From Megascapheus bottae (Eukaryota > Chordata > Mammalia > Rodentia > Geomyidae), in the NCBI GenBank assembly GCA_024803745.1, contig JANJXV010000006.1, positions 39,921,501 to 39,985,500 of the forward strand: 64,000 bases of DNA, in the 5' to 3' direction. The notes under the pieces were generated by a model, which saw only the letters and a program-made list of their open reading frames with translations, did no database searches and had not been told where the DNA came from. Below, piece after piece: positions 37,682-46,152 of the stretch (positions are counted from its first letter, which is position 1; each line of letters begins with the position of its first letter). A program made the translations under genes and the position numbers.

Positions 37682-38268
37682 AAGCCAGAGCTGGTGGCTC
37701 ACACCTAGAATCCTAGCTACCCAGGTTAAGCTCTGGAGTTTGTAGTTCAAAGCCAGAATAGTCAGGAAATTCCAAAGCCAGAACAGGCAAGAAACTCTGT
37801 AAGACTCTTGTTTTTTTGTTTTTGGTCGGTCGTGAGACTTGAACTCTGGGACTGGGTGCTGTCCCTGAGCTCTTCAGCTCAAGGCTACTGCCCTACCCCT
37901 TGAGCCACAGCACCACTTCTGGTTTTCTGGCGGTTTATTGGAGATAAGAGTCTCTCGGACTTTGTGCATGGGCTGGTTTTGAACCGTGATCCTCAGATCT
38001 CAACCTCCTGAGTAGCTAGGACTACAGGCATGAGCCACCGTGCCTGGCAAGACTCTTATCTCTGAAAAACTCTCCAAAAAAACGTAAGTAGCACTGAGGA
38101 TCAATTGGTAGAGTACTCGCCTTGAGCAAAAGCAACTCAGGGACAGCACCCAAGCCCAGATTTCAAGTCCCAGGACTGGCAAACAAACAGCCAGCCAGCA
38201 AAAGTATTGGGGCAGGAGAGTTTGCCTAGCAAATGTAAGACACTGAGTTCAAGCCTCAGTACCACATA

Positions 38269-38330
<62 letters not shown>

Positions 38331-41300
38331 AGGTTTTTGTTCCACAAAGATACAATATTTCAAATTTTCTTGCCACTAAAAAATCATTACACAACATTAT
38401 ACAGAATCAGACTTGCTCTGATCATAAACTATCTGTATCATACACCAATCCCTTGGGGGCACCAACAAAAAAGTGGACTGTACATAAGGATATTGCAGGG
38501 CCATGGCTCTGGAGACTCATTGAAAACCAGGGTACAGACCCACTGCAGTATGCCCATTATATTTTCAGGACAGTCTGATATTTATAAACATGTTTGAAGA
38601 AAAAAACCACCAAAAGGAGGACATTTTTAAAAACTGAATCATTAATCAGAAATATATTTTTAAATTTTTTGTGTGATACTGTAACTGAACTCAGCACCCT
38701 ATAAACACCAGGCAAGTACTCTACCACTAAGCAATACTCCAAGCTCTAAAAATTAAATCTCCCCAGCCCCCCAAAATCTCATAACCATGTAAAGTCCACT
38801 TACCTGTTACAAAGAGATCTGGGTTCAGTTTGCTAGCATACCCACACCTCACATAATCAGAATGTTCTTTTAATGTCAGAATTTCTTTGGAGTTTGGAAT
38901 ATCCCATAATTTAACTGTATAATCATCAGCTCCAGAAACCACATGGTATTTATCAGCTGTAAAATCCACTGTGTGAACTGCTCTGAAAAATCAGAGGTCA
39001 GTATATTAAAACATAAGAAGACTATATTCCTTGCATGTTCTAATATAAAATGCTCCTTCCCAGAGTTTAAAAAAAAAAAGCTCCATTTCAGAGACTATTT
39101 ATAGGAGAAAAATCATGTGAAAAAGAAAACTTTTGTAATACTAGTATTTAAAAAGTATCACTCTACTGTCAAAAAGAATATTAAGCAACAGCTTTAAAAG
39201 CATATTTTCCAATATGTTAACAATTCTACTAAATTGTCAAATAAAAATAGAAAAAGGGGCCAGGAGTTTGGCCTAGTGGTACAGTGCTTGCCTAGCATGC
39301 AGGAAGACCTGGGTTCAATTCCTCAGTACTTCATACATAGAAAAAAAAGCCAGAAGTTGTGCTGTGGCTCAAGTGTTAGAGCTCTAACCTTGAGAAAGCC
39401 CGAGGACAGTGCTCAAGCCCTGAGCTCAAGCCCCAGGACTGGCAAAAAAAAATGAATGAAAAAAATGGAGAAGAAAAGACACATTCTTTAATACTTTTAA
39501 AGAAAATCTAAGTAAAGACTTGCCACTAAGTAGGATCAGATTAAGTAAACTGTTGTTTTAAGTGTTTCAATTAGAGTACCTCAGGAATACAACTGCATAT
39601 TCAACTTTAAGATTTTAAAATCCATAGATCTCAACAATGATACTGAGTTCTTGAATCAAAGTTACAATATAAAATTACAACACCTCTTTAATACATAAAT
39701 CAATGAAGAAAGTCTAACTTGACTTCAATGTGAAAGCCTTAAAGATAGTCCCAGGCCTAGAAAGCAAGTATTAGAGCCATGTGGACACCTTTAGATGAAT
39801 GATTTGCAAACCCCTGCCCCAGGTCACAAACTTACTGCTGAGTTAGTGGAAGCTACACTCATGTCCTAAATTAGCACAACAATCCTAGACAATCCATGAG
39901 TTCCATTAATGGACCATGTGATCCAACTTAAGATTTATATCTCAGGACAATCAAAAAATGAAGTACATACAGGTACATATTCACAGAACAGCTGTATTTT
40001 TATTTAAAGCCCAAAGAGAGAGCTTTCAACAAAATAAAACAAATTAAAATAAAAATGCCTAAGAACCAGTTGACTCTTACTTTGTATGGCCTTCAAATTG
40101 TCTGAGTGGGGCCCTCCCACTTATATCAAAAAGCTGAACAACACCATCTTCACTTCCAGCCACAAGCAACTGACCATCCTGTCGGAAAGTGGCGCAGTAT
40201 GCTGTGTCTTTAAAACGTGAAAAGGTTTTTATAGGTTCTTGGGAGTATCGACCATAAATGTGAATCTATAAGACAAAAATAAACAAACAGTATTTTACCA
40301 ATGACTCAAGATCAGTAGAAAACTATAAGTGAAGAAATGTACTACTGTACTTACTCTTGAGGAAGCTGTTACTGCATAGTTATATGGAGGCTGAGGAGAA
40401 AAGTCTACTTTTGATACTGCACCAAATTCCTTAATCTGAACAGGGGTCTTGATGAAAAAGAACAAAGTATTAACATAGTTACAACTGGTGGCAAGGCATA
40501 TTTAAACATTATATAATATCTTATAGATGGGTTTTTGTTCTTCATAACAGTGGTTACATTTACTTTAGCAATATAAAGGAAGCAATAATGGTCTATATCC
40601 CATGACTACAGTATACGTGTTACCATTAAAATAAGTAAATATAAGCTAGAAAGCTACACCTCACTGTCTTTTCAGCTGACAGATTTGCTCCAATTCCTGC
40701 TGGAAGGTGAGGAGTTATAACTACACCAGTAAACATTTGAGATTATAAATTAACACAAAGATGACTACACAGGCAACCGAGGCAGTTCCACACCCTGTTT
40801 TCACTAACTCATCTCGGCTAACTGTTCATATGAGTGACAGATTTAGTATCTGTCTATAAGCAAATACCATCATTTACTTTATCATTCTACTATTAATAGA
40901 CACAAAATTTATAAAAGTTCTAATATTAGCTGAGCATTGGTGTCTCTCATCTGTAATTTTAACTACTAGGAGGTTGATTATGGAGGAGATCATGGTTTGT
41001 AACCAGCCTAGGCAGAAAGGTCCAAGAGATCCCATTTCAATAAAAGAAGCTGGACACAGTAAGGAAGTATAATTATCAATTCCCTTCCTTCAAGTAGCAA
41101 TGATGATCAAAATGTTGCACATATGCCAATTTAACAAATCAAAATCATATCTGAATTATTATCTTTCATTTATTTATATTTGAAACTGACTAATATATTC
41201 CAATGCCCAGTTTGTATTTCTGGTTTCATAAACTTCCCCAATCCCAAGGTTTTCCCATTTACCTATTTAGTTCTCTTAAAAATCCATATGTAGGGGTCCG

Positions 41301-42121
41301 GGAGTTTGGCCTAGTGGTAGAGGGCTTGCCTAGCATGCACAAAGACCTAGGTTCAATTCCTCGGTACCACATACACAGAAAAAGCCAGAAATGGTGCTAT
41401 AGAGTTCTAGCCTTGAGAAAGCCCAAGGGTAGTGCTCAAGCCCCAGGGCTGGCCAAAAAAAAAAAAAACAAAAACCATACTTAGGGTTGATGGTAGAGTG
41501 CTTGCCTAGCATGCATAAAGCCCTGGGTTCGATTCCTCAGTACCACAAGCATAGAAAATGCCAGAAGTGGTGTTGTGGCTCAAGTGGCATAGCACTAGCC
41601 TTGAGAAAGCCCAAGGGATAGTGCTCAGGCCCTGAGTTCAAGTGACAGGCAAAAATTTTTTAAATAAAATAAAATAAATCATATGTAAACTTACTAGACA
41701 ATACAGAAAGAGCCAATTTCACAGTACTTCTTTCTTACATTAAGATTCTTATATGAGATTTATATTTAAGCCATTTGGCATTGACTAATCATTTATTCTG
41801 TGCTAAGCATGTCTATGGTTAAAATGATTAAGCAGTATGCACTTCTACTAAAAATTTTTTTTTAAAAAGGTACAGTCATCTGTCAAACACTGGCAGATGG
41901 CTCACAGAATGTTTTCAGTTAACAGATAGCTATGTCAGTATAACTGAAGTATAGCATAGGCTGGACAAGTTGCATAAATGCATAAAGAAATACACAAATT
42001 CCCTCCTCCCTCCCTATTTCTCACATACCTTATAGCTGTTCCAGTACACAGTATCTTGTGTGATCTTTTCACCAAGTACAGGATAGGTTTGAATAGCTAC
42101 AGGCTTATAACTAGACATCAT
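26004..42121 (-). CDS. UTP15: UTP15 small-subunit processome component, 12 coding exons
   Basis: Complete gene, read on the minus strand. Coding exons: 42029-42121, 40355-40447, 40081-40265, 38804-38982, 36300-36425, 35819-35954, 33578-33662, 32491-32640, 31150-31251, 29988-30121, 29772-29830, 26004-26221. They total 1560 nt and keep one open frame across GT/AG borders. The product is 519 aa from the first ATG, or 518 aa from the second (42118), which is the length I recall for the human protein. WD40 repeats fill about residues 35-300; typical closings are VKLWD, VKVWD and VQLFD. The UTP15 C-terminal domain follows (about 345-500), with [14 protein letters not shown] and [17 protein letters not shown]. 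Family knowledge: it belongs to the UTP-A/t-UTP complex, acting in the nucleolus in rDNA transcription and early 18S pre-rRNA processing. I see no frameshift or stop. It lies head to head with ANKRA2. Confidence 0.96.
27459..27955 (+). repeat. B1-dID SINE split by an antisense B1-dID
   Basis: Left part 27459-27556, right part 27817-27955. The inserted copy lies between. In UTP15 intron 12. Confidence 0.82.
27557..27816 (-). repeat. B1-dID SINE inserted antisense in another B1-dID
   Basis: Full minus-strand copy with a poly-T start; TCCATG is repeated on both sides. Confidence 0.88.
27945..28115 (+). repeat. Pyrimidine-rich (CT-type) tract
   Basis: About 170 bp almost purely C and T at the end of a SINE. 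Confidence 0.93.
28146..28395 (+). repeat. B1-dID SINE with GAAA tail
   Basis: Diverged copy with a GAAAGAAAGAAAG-type tail. Confidence 0.8.
28786..28985 (+). repeat. IDL-Geo SINE inserted in L1
   Basis: Both monomers clear, with an A-rich tail. Confidence 0.92.
29042..29169 (+). repeat. 64-bp tandem duplication inside L1
   Basis: Units 29042-29105 and 29106-29169 have equal length and the same start (GGATTTG) and end. Confidence 0.85.
29275..29356 (+). repeat. Geo/dID right-monomer fragment
   Basis: The last 60 bp of a right monomer with an A-tail. Confidence 0.7.
29413..29634 (-). repeat. B1-dID SINE
   Basis: Minus-strand copy with an ATTT-rich tail, 138 bp from UTP15 exon 12. Confidence 0.9.
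29640..29712 (-). repeat. Old ID-like monomer
   Basis: Diverged minus-strand tRNA-like fragment. Confidence 0.5.
29772..29830 (-). CDS. UTP15: UTP15 exon 12
   Basis: Short 59-nt exon, residues 427-447. It encodes [20 protein letters not shown]. The acceptor is TTTGCAG and the donor is TTG|GTAAGT. It lies between a B1-dID copy to the left and exon 11 to the right. Confidence 0.93.
29988..30121 (-). CDS. UTP15: UTP15 exon 11
   Basis: 134 nt, residues 383-427. It encodes [20 protein letters not shown] and [20 protein letters not shown]. The donor is AAG|GTATAT. Confidence 0.94.
30724..30962 (+). repeat. B1-dID SINE with target duplication
   Basis: Near-consensus; TAAACTATG occurs at both ends. 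UTP15 intron 10. Confidence 0.93.
31150..31251 (-). CDS. UTP15: UTP15 exon 10
   Basis: 102 nt, phase 0, residues 349-382. It encodes [20 protein letters not shown] and [12 protein letters not shown] within the UTP15 C-terminal domain. The donor is GAG|GTAAGTGAG. Confidence 0.94.
31356..31560 (+). repeat. IDL-Geo SINE with 15-bp target duplication
   Basis: AAAAATAAAGGTGCT occurs at 31341-31355 and 31561-31575. Consensus-like, so young. UTP15 intron 9. Confidence 0.95.
31865..32166 (+). mobile_element. L1 3' UTR-like fragment with A-tail
   Basis: G-rich to A-rich pattern (GGGAAGGAGAC ... AATGAAACCTGC ... poly-A) typical of rodent L1 tails. Lies 325 bp from UTP15 exon 9. Confidence 0.5.
32491..32640 (-). 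CDS. UTP15: UTP15 exon 9
   Basis: 150 nt, phase 0 at both ends, residues 299-348. It encodes [20 protein letters not shown], a basic linker with PRRRRP, and the start of the C-terminal domain ([14 protein letters not shown]). Confidence 0.95.
33010..33148 (-). mobile_element. L1 3'-end fragment
   Basis: Reverse complement of the same tail found at 37468-37603 (ACCTTCTATCTGG on the sense strand). Confidence 0.7.
33578..33662 (-). CDS. UTP15: UTP15 exon 8
   Basis: 85 nt, residues 270-298. It encodes [20 protein letters not shown] and SILSLALA, the end of the beta-propeller. The donor is GCA|GTAAGT, phase 0. Confidence 0.94.
33711..33998 (+). repeat. B1-dID SINE with (CA)n tail
   Basis: Diverged copy; its 3' end carries CA/CACG repeats (33927-33997). 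Confidence 0.82.
34774..34980 (-). repeat. IDL-Geo SINE with 15-bp target duplication
   Basis: GGGCAGCACTGTTTT occurs at 34759-34773 and 34981-34995. UTP15 intron 7. Confidence 0.95.
35038..35102 (-). repeat. ID-like monomer fragment
   Basis: Minus-strand tRNA-like piece with a T-run at its left. Confidence 0.55.
35239..35418 (+). repeat. IDL-Geo SINE, shortened
   Basis: Both monomers with small deletions. Confidence 0.88.
35490..35600 (+). mobile_element. L1 3'-end fragment
   Basis: TATGATCAAGCGCATTGTAC, then AATGAAAACTCCTTTGTAC and ATTAATAAAAG: a rodent-type L1 tail. Confidence 0.6.
35819..35954 (-). CDS. UTP15: UTP15 exon 7
   Basis: 136 nt, residues 225-270. It encodes [20 protein letters not shown] and the following blade ([20 protein letters not shown]). 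The donor is ATAG|GTTAGC. Confidence 0.95.
36300..36425 (-). CDS. UTP15: UTP15 exon 6
   Basis: 126 nt, residues 183-225. It encodes [20 protein letters not shown] and then [16 protein letters not shown]. The acceptor is TTTTAG at 36427-36426; the donor is TCAG|GTATTT. Confidence 0.94.
36476..36690 (+). repeat. B1-dID SINE leading into the purine tract
   Basis: Both monomers. Its A-tail has been replaced by a very long GA-rich repeat. Confidence 0.9.
36690..37160 (+). repeat. About 470-bp homopurine tract (GGA, GGAA, GAAA)
   Basis: Almost no pyrimidine on the plus strand; I noticed a single C near 36845. GGA-type units come first, then GGAA, then GAAA and AAAAG. It lies in the UTP15 intron between exons 5 and 6. 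Long frames here are low-complexity artefacts. Confidence 0.97.
37160..37387 (+). repeat. B1-dID SINE
   Basis: Directly follows the homopurine tract. Confidence 0.9.
37468..37603 (+). mobile_element. 5'-truncated L1 tail with target duplication
   Basis: G-rich start (GGGGGGAGGG), ACCTTCTATCTGG, CAATAAAAA and an A/T tail. GGTTTCAGTCTA occurs at 37456-37467 and 37604-37615. Confidence 0.78.
37640..37683 (+). repeat. (AAAT)n microsatellite
   Basis: About ten AAAT units just before a B1-dID copy. Confidence 0.95.
37684..38190 (+). repeat. B1-dID SINE split by an antisense B1-dID
   Basis: Left part 37684-37810 (which also has a short internal repeat of AAGCCAGAA-type sequence), right part 38048-38190. 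Confidence 0.82.
37811..38047 (-). repeat. B1-dID SINE inserted antisense
   Basis: Full minus-strand copy; AAGACTCTT occurs on both sides. Confidence 0.9.
38203..38332 (+). repeat. ID-like monomer with long (TC)n tail
   Basis: tRNA-like monomer to 38270, then about 30 TC units. Confidence 0.85.
38660..38747 (-). repeat. ID-like monomer
   Basis: Minus-strand tRNA-like monomer, 57 bp from UTP15 exon 5. Confidence 0.65.
38804..38982 (-). CDS. UTP15: UTP15 exon 5
   Basis: 179 nt, residues 123-183. It encodes a classic WD40 blade: [20 protein letters not shown], then TVKLWD. The residue in RCGYASK is Tyr where I recall Cys in human. The donor is ACAG|GTAAG. Confidence 0.95.
39256..39458 (+). 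repeat. IDL-Geo SINE
   Basis: Full copy in UTP15 intron 4. Confidence 0.93.
40081..40265 (-). CDS. UTP15: UTP15 exon 4
   Basis: 185 nt, residues 62-123. It holds the end of one WD40 blade ([15 protein letters not shown]) and the next ([23 protein letters not shown]). The donor is AAA|GTAAG with a codon split after two bases. Confidence 0.94.
40355..40447 (-). CDS. UTP15: UTP15 exon 3
   Basis: 93 nt, phase 0 at both ends, residues 31-61 in the 518-aa numbering. It encodes [20 protein letters not shown] and on to TASSR, the start of the first WD40 blade. The donor is AGA|GTAAG. Confidence 0.93.
40928..41057 (+). repeat. B1-like left monomer
   Basis: 7SL-like monomer without a right half; diverged. 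Confidence 0.65.
41297..41475 (+). repeat. IDL-Geo SINE
   Basis: Full copy with a small deletion in the right monomer. Confidence 0.92.
41483..41678 (+). repeat. IDL-Geo SINE
   Basis: Second copy in tandem orientation, lacking the first bases of its head. Confidence 0.9.
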
Positions 42122-42201
42122 TACATATAACTCCTCTGTTTTCCAGGGCTCAGTAATTTAGTGGTGGTATTAAAAACAATTCCAATGACTCGGCTTTAAG
42201 T
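42029..42201 (-). CDS. UTP15: UTP15 exon 2 (5' UTR end and start codon)
   Basis: The acceptor is a CAG ending at 42202 after a pyrimidine run; the donor is AAG|GTATG at 42028. The coding part is 42029-42121 and encodes an N-terminus with [20 protein letters not shown]. Two ATGs stand in tandem (42121 and 42118). The second aligns with the Met I recall for other mammals; the first has a purine at -3 and would add one Met. The 5' UTR part is 42122-42201. Confidence 0.92.
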
Positions 42202-42431
42202 CTGAAAAGAAACATGTATTAAAGCATGCATTATTCACAAATTTGTGTCAATAGGTGTGATTTTCAGTCTCTCTTTCTATAGGATGAGTAGAGTTTACAG
42301 ACTAGTGATCAAACTGTGCAGGCCACGTAAGGCTGGAAGATTTCCGAAAACCTTCTCTGCTTTGAGACAGAGTCCAGTCCATGACCTCATGTGACTCATG
42401 TAATCACACTGCAATGAAATGATCTTTATTT

Positions 42432-42563
42432 TCTTTCTTTCCTATTTTTTTATTATGTGAATTAAGTGTCTTACTATATAGTTCAGGCTGGTCTTGAACT
42501 CACTGTCTGCTTGACTTAGCCTCTGAAGTGCTGGAATTACATGTGTGTGCCATCATGCACAGC
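42432..42563 (-). repeat. Monomeric B1-like SINE
   Basis: Minus-strand 7SL-derived monomer (CAGGCTGGTCTTGAACTCAC; GTGCTGGAATTACATGTGTG). Confidence 0.8.
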
Positions 42564-42627
42564 TTGTAAGCATCTGCTTTCCTGTTAAATTGAACAATTT
42601 GCCTGGAAGCTTTTGGATCTTTTGGTT

Positions 42628-42865
42628 GTTGTTGCTTGGTTGGTAGTGGGGCTTGGACTCTGGGCTTTGGCACTGTCCCTGAGCTATTGAGTTCAAGGTT
42701 AGTGCTCTACCACTATGAGCCATAACACTACTTTCAGTTTTCTGGTAGTTAATTGGAGATAAAAGTCTCACAAGAGTTTTGTGCCCAGGCTGGCTTTGAA
42801 CTGCCATCCTCAGAACTCAGTCTCTGAGTAGCTAGGATTAGAGGCATGAGCCACTGACCCAGTGC
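42628..42865 (-). repeat. B1-dID SINE
   Basis: Minus-strand copy with both monomers, in UTP15 intron 1. Confidence 0.9.
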
Positions 42866-43007
42866 CTGGAAGATTTTTTAAGTGCTTAAAGAATGCATGT
42901 GGAAGGAAGGAAAGTATTTTGCAAGCTTCCATGAGAAAATGCAAAATTAAAATCACAGGTGAAGTCTATAATGTGAACAAATACTATACAGCAGATGTTC
43001 ACAAACT

Positions 43008-43205
43008 TTTTTTTTTTTTTTTTTTTTTTGCCAGTCTTGGGCTTGGGCTCAGGGCCTGAGCACTGTTCTTGGACTTTCTCAAGGCTAGAGCTCTATCACT
43101 TGAGCCTCAGCACCATTTCCGGCTTTTTTCTATGTATGTGGTACAGAGGAATCCAACCCGGGTTTGCTAGGCAAGCACTCTACCACTAGGCCAAACTCCC
43201 AGCCC
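43008..43205 (-). repeat. IDL-Geo SINE with target duplication
   Basis: TCACAAACTT occurs before the poly-T and again right after the element. Confidence 0.92.
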
Positions 43206-43578
43206 CTCACAAACTTCTTTCTGTAAAAAGCCCGATGGTAAATAGTTCAGGCTCAAGAGGCCAACATGCCAAATTAAAGATAGTATGCAATTACATATGT
43301 AGAGAGGGAAAAAAACTTTACTAACAATATTCTCCAAATAATTACAGGTACAATTTTTGTTTATGAATGAAAAGAATGGAGTTATCTTGGGACATGAGAC
43401 AAAATTTCACCTCATTGCAGGTCAAGCTCAGTACTTCCTATTACCAAATCGACTGCATATGCTCACCTGTAAAAAACTTTCTTGGCTAAGTGGATACACA
43501 AAAGCAGGTCCTTAGATCTGCCCCTAGGCCCACTGCTCTTTCTTTTTACAATATAGGAGTACCACCTAAGTCTGTCTT

Positions 43579-43768
43579 TTTAATTTTTTATTGTTATTAT
43601 ATAAAGGTGATGTATGAAGGGGTTACAGCTATATAAGAGAGGTAATGGATACATTTCTTGGACAATGTCACCTCTTCCCCTCACTCTCTCCCAGTTTTCC
43701 TCTCCAGTCTCCACCCACAAGTTATATACTTTATCTTAAACATAGTGTCCAGGGAGAACCACGGCTGC
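43579..43768 (-). mobile_element. 5'-truncated L1 tail with target duplication
   Basis: Poly-T at the left, then the reverse complement of a rodent L1 3' UTR (ACCTCTTCCCCTCACTCTCT). TAA(G)TCTGTCTT flanks it on both sides with one difference. Confidence 0.72.
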
Positions 43769-44358
43769 TAAATCTGTCTTACAAGCGAAGAATAGTAGCA
43801 GTGTCTTCTCAGATAACAAAGTGAAGAATTAGAGCTTGTGGAGAAAAGGTGCAAACACGCCATGCGACAATAAATGATATGAAAACAAGCAAAAGGAATA
43901 TGATCTGGCCGAGGTAGGACGATAGAACTAACCCAGAGGAGCTGAATAATAGATAACTACTGCTGCATGCACTAGGCCGCTGCGCAGACGATCAAATAAC
44001 TGATAGGGGTCAGGTATAGAGTACTGAGAACTCAGGAGGGGAAGATGTTTTCACTCTACCTGAGGAGTATAAAAGAAGAGGAAGCACTCGACCACTCGAA
44101 ACGAAGGAACTCCTAAGCTAAGGGAGAGAGGACACTCGGCCACTGCCTTGGAGCGATGCGGAGTCCTCTGGTGAGAGAAAGGAGTGGGCAGGACACGCTT
44201 CACACAGGAGGAAAATGAAGGTTGAAATTAAACTACAAGGACCGTGCGAGGCCGGAGGAGTTTCGCCATCTCCAGCGGAGCCCAGGCCGCCGGCCAGAGA
44301 CCGCAGCGAGGCCCGAGGACGGTCGGGGCCATCCTCAATAGAAGCCGCCTTTGCCTAC

Positions 44359-44620
44359 CTCTGCTGGGTACCGAGGGTCCGCCGAGACACTTCGATCGCA
44401 AGGACAGCCCCTTGGACTATGCCAGCTTCCTAACCAGATCTCTCGGAATCACTTGCTCGGGGGAGGGGAAAAAAAAAAATCACGCGGACCTTCAGGGAGC
44501 CGGCAGCACACTCGACAGCAGGGAACAGCGCATGGAGATGACGTCACGGCGCATGCTCAGATGACACCCGATACGGGCAAGCCGGCGAGTGGGCGGGGCG
44601 GGGCGATACAGTGGGCGGGG
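44359..44620 (-). other. UTP15: Candidate UTP15 non-coding exon 1
   Basis: UTP15 needs a 5' UTR exon upstream of the acceptor at 42202. Within the CpG-rich block the minus strand shows a usable donor, CAGAG|GTAGGC, ending the exon at 44359. The right-hand limit is a guess from the GC boxes and CRE. A second possible donor (CTCAG|GTAGAG) lies near 44056-44061. Confidence 0.4.
44539..44546. promoter_or_regulatory. Consensus CRE (TGACGTCA)
   Basis: Perfect 8-bp CREB/ATF palindrome inside the CpG-rich promoter, followed at 44549 by an NRF1-like GCGCATGC. Its position suits the UTP15 side. Binding is inferred, not shown. Confidence 0.6.
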
Positions 44621-44756
44621 CGTTCTGGCGGAGGAGGCGTGGCCGGCTGAGGACCCGGCTGGGGTCTGGCTCCTGGGACCTAGAACTGTCAACTGACATG
44701 ACGCTTTCCTTGTGGAGACCCGGCAGGATGGACCGTGCATCGTAAGGACTGGAGCA

Positions 44757-44787
44757 AAATAATAATAATGATAATAATAATAATAAA
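44757..44787 (+). repeat. (TAA)n microsatellite
   Basis: About nine ATA/TAA units with one interruption, in the middle of the shared promoter. Confidence 0.93.
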
Positions 44788-44875
44788 ACCGCAAACCTGA
44801 AAGTGTTTTTGATGACCCTGATCTCAGAACATTTTTTTTTTTGTATGAAAGCGAAAAAAAAAAAAAAACCAAACT

Positions 44876-44889
44876 CGGAAGTGACGTCG
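44876..44889 (+). promoter_or_regulatory. ETS-like plus CRE-like composite site
   Basis: CGGAAGTG overlaps TGACGTCG. This pair is common in housekeeping promoters near the start site, and it lies just upstream of the likely ANKRA2 first exon. Confidence 0.55.
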
Positions 44890-44899
44890 CGGCCCAAAC

Positions 44900-45169
44900 A
44901 AGCCCGAGCTTGCGGGCCTGTGCGGACTGTGGCGGCGCGCGTGCAGGCCAGGCTCGATCTCGGCCGTCGCTCGTGGTCGGGAGGCCGCCCTCGCCCACCC
45001 GGCGGGCCTCCCTTTCCCGTCCCCAGCATCCGCTCGCCGCCACCGAGCGAGCGCCGGTCCTCCGGCCGCTGCCGGGAACAGGTGGCCGGTGGCGTCAGGG
45101 CGCACTTCCCATTCTGCAGGTCCTCGCTTCAGCGGACTCCTGTTGGGGACGCTGGGACACCTGTCGCCG
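44900..45169 (+). other. ANKRA2: ANKRA2 non-coding exon 1 (5' UTR)
   Basis: GC-rich sequence ending in a strong donor, GTCGCCG|GTAAGAC, at 45169/45170. The next acceptor in the gene is at 46152. The left limit (start site) is inferred from the ETS/CRE-like site at 44876 and is only approximate. Confidence 0.65.
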
Positions 45170-45728
45170 GTAAGACACGATTTATTTTCCTAGAGCCTTC
45201 CTATCCTGGCAGGACAACCTCAGGATTAGAGAGAACGGGGTGGGGTCGGGGGAGCTGTTCCTGGCCTCCACTGGGAACACACACGGTTGCCCACTGATAT
45301 CGGTCTCCATCCTTGACAGATCGAGGTGAACCTAGCCCTTGGGTCTTTTTTCTCATAGCCTCCTCTTCCATCACCTACGATTGTAACTCAGTGGTTCACA
45401 CTCGCCTAGCTTGCAAATAATATAGATACATATACAGATGTAGGACTAGAGGTAGAGAGAAATAGATAAGATACAGAATAGATATTTGTGCATATATGTG
45501 TGTAAGTGTGTGTATTCTGTTAAAGAAATGAACCTCAATTAGACAGTTAAAGTTTTAACATGAAAATGTATTTTTACTGCCAGCTTGATCTTTTTATCCT
45601 TTTGGCAACCGGGAGAAAGCTACTAAAATCTGTTGGAACCTAGAGGTGAACGTATGTTACTATGTTTCATTTGCTCTTTGGTTTGGTAGGAAGCATCCCT
45701 AGTCTGCAAATAAGATTGAGTCTCTGGA

Positions 45729-45972
45729 TGGGTGCTGGTGGCTCATTGCCTGTAATCCTGTCTACTCGGAAGGCTGAGATCTGAGTTTTGAGGTTCAAAG
45801 CCAGATGGGCCAGGAAAGACTGTGAGCCTTTTGTCTCCAGTTAACTACCAGAAAACCGGAAGTGGAGCTGTGGCTTAAAGTGGTAGAGTGCTACCCTTGA
45901 GCAAAAAGACCTCAGGGGCTGTGCTCAAGCCCTGAGTTCAATCCCCACAACCGAACAATAAAAAAAGAAAGA
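45729..45972 (+). repeat. B1-dID SINE
   Basis: Full copy in ANKRA2 intron 1. Confidence 0.92.
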
Positions 45973-46152
45973 ATCTCTGGGAGTTCACTAACTTGTATAG
46001 ATCACACAGCTGATAAACTGCAAAGCTTAGATTCATATCTGCGCTCTTCCAGTAGACTTGAAATTCTTTGTTATGTTTCTTATGCTTCTGTTTTAATATC
46101 TGATTGAAAAACGTTTTTTGTACTTTTAATTTTTTATTTTTTGTTTTTCCAG

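Larger units (their letters stand above)
44220..45175. promoter_or_regulatory. CpG-rich head-to-head promoter of UTP15 and ANKRA2
   Basis: CpG and GC rise sharply here compared with both sides. I see a palindromic CRE (TGACGTCA, 44539-44546) next to an NRF1-like GCGCATGC (44549-44556). GC boxes lie at 44590-44620. A combined ETS/CRE-like CGGAAGTGACGTCG occupies 44876-44889. The two CRE sites are about 340 bp apart, so each may serve one gene. A TAA repeat and two A/T homopolymers (44757-44865) separate the halves. No TATA box is obvious, as expected for a housekeeping promoter. Confidence 0.85.

Noticed and set aside
38207..38597. Plus-strand frames of 86-123 codons near UTP15 exon 5
   Set aside because: One starts in a SINE and TC repeat; the remainder lies in an intron and has no recognisable domain. 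A decayed retrocopy cannot be excluded, but there is no positive evidence.
44492..45297. Overlapping frames in the shared promoter (up to 183 codons)
   Set aside because: They cross the expected 5' UTR exons and splice donors of UTP15 and ANKRA2, overlap on both strands and show no domain.
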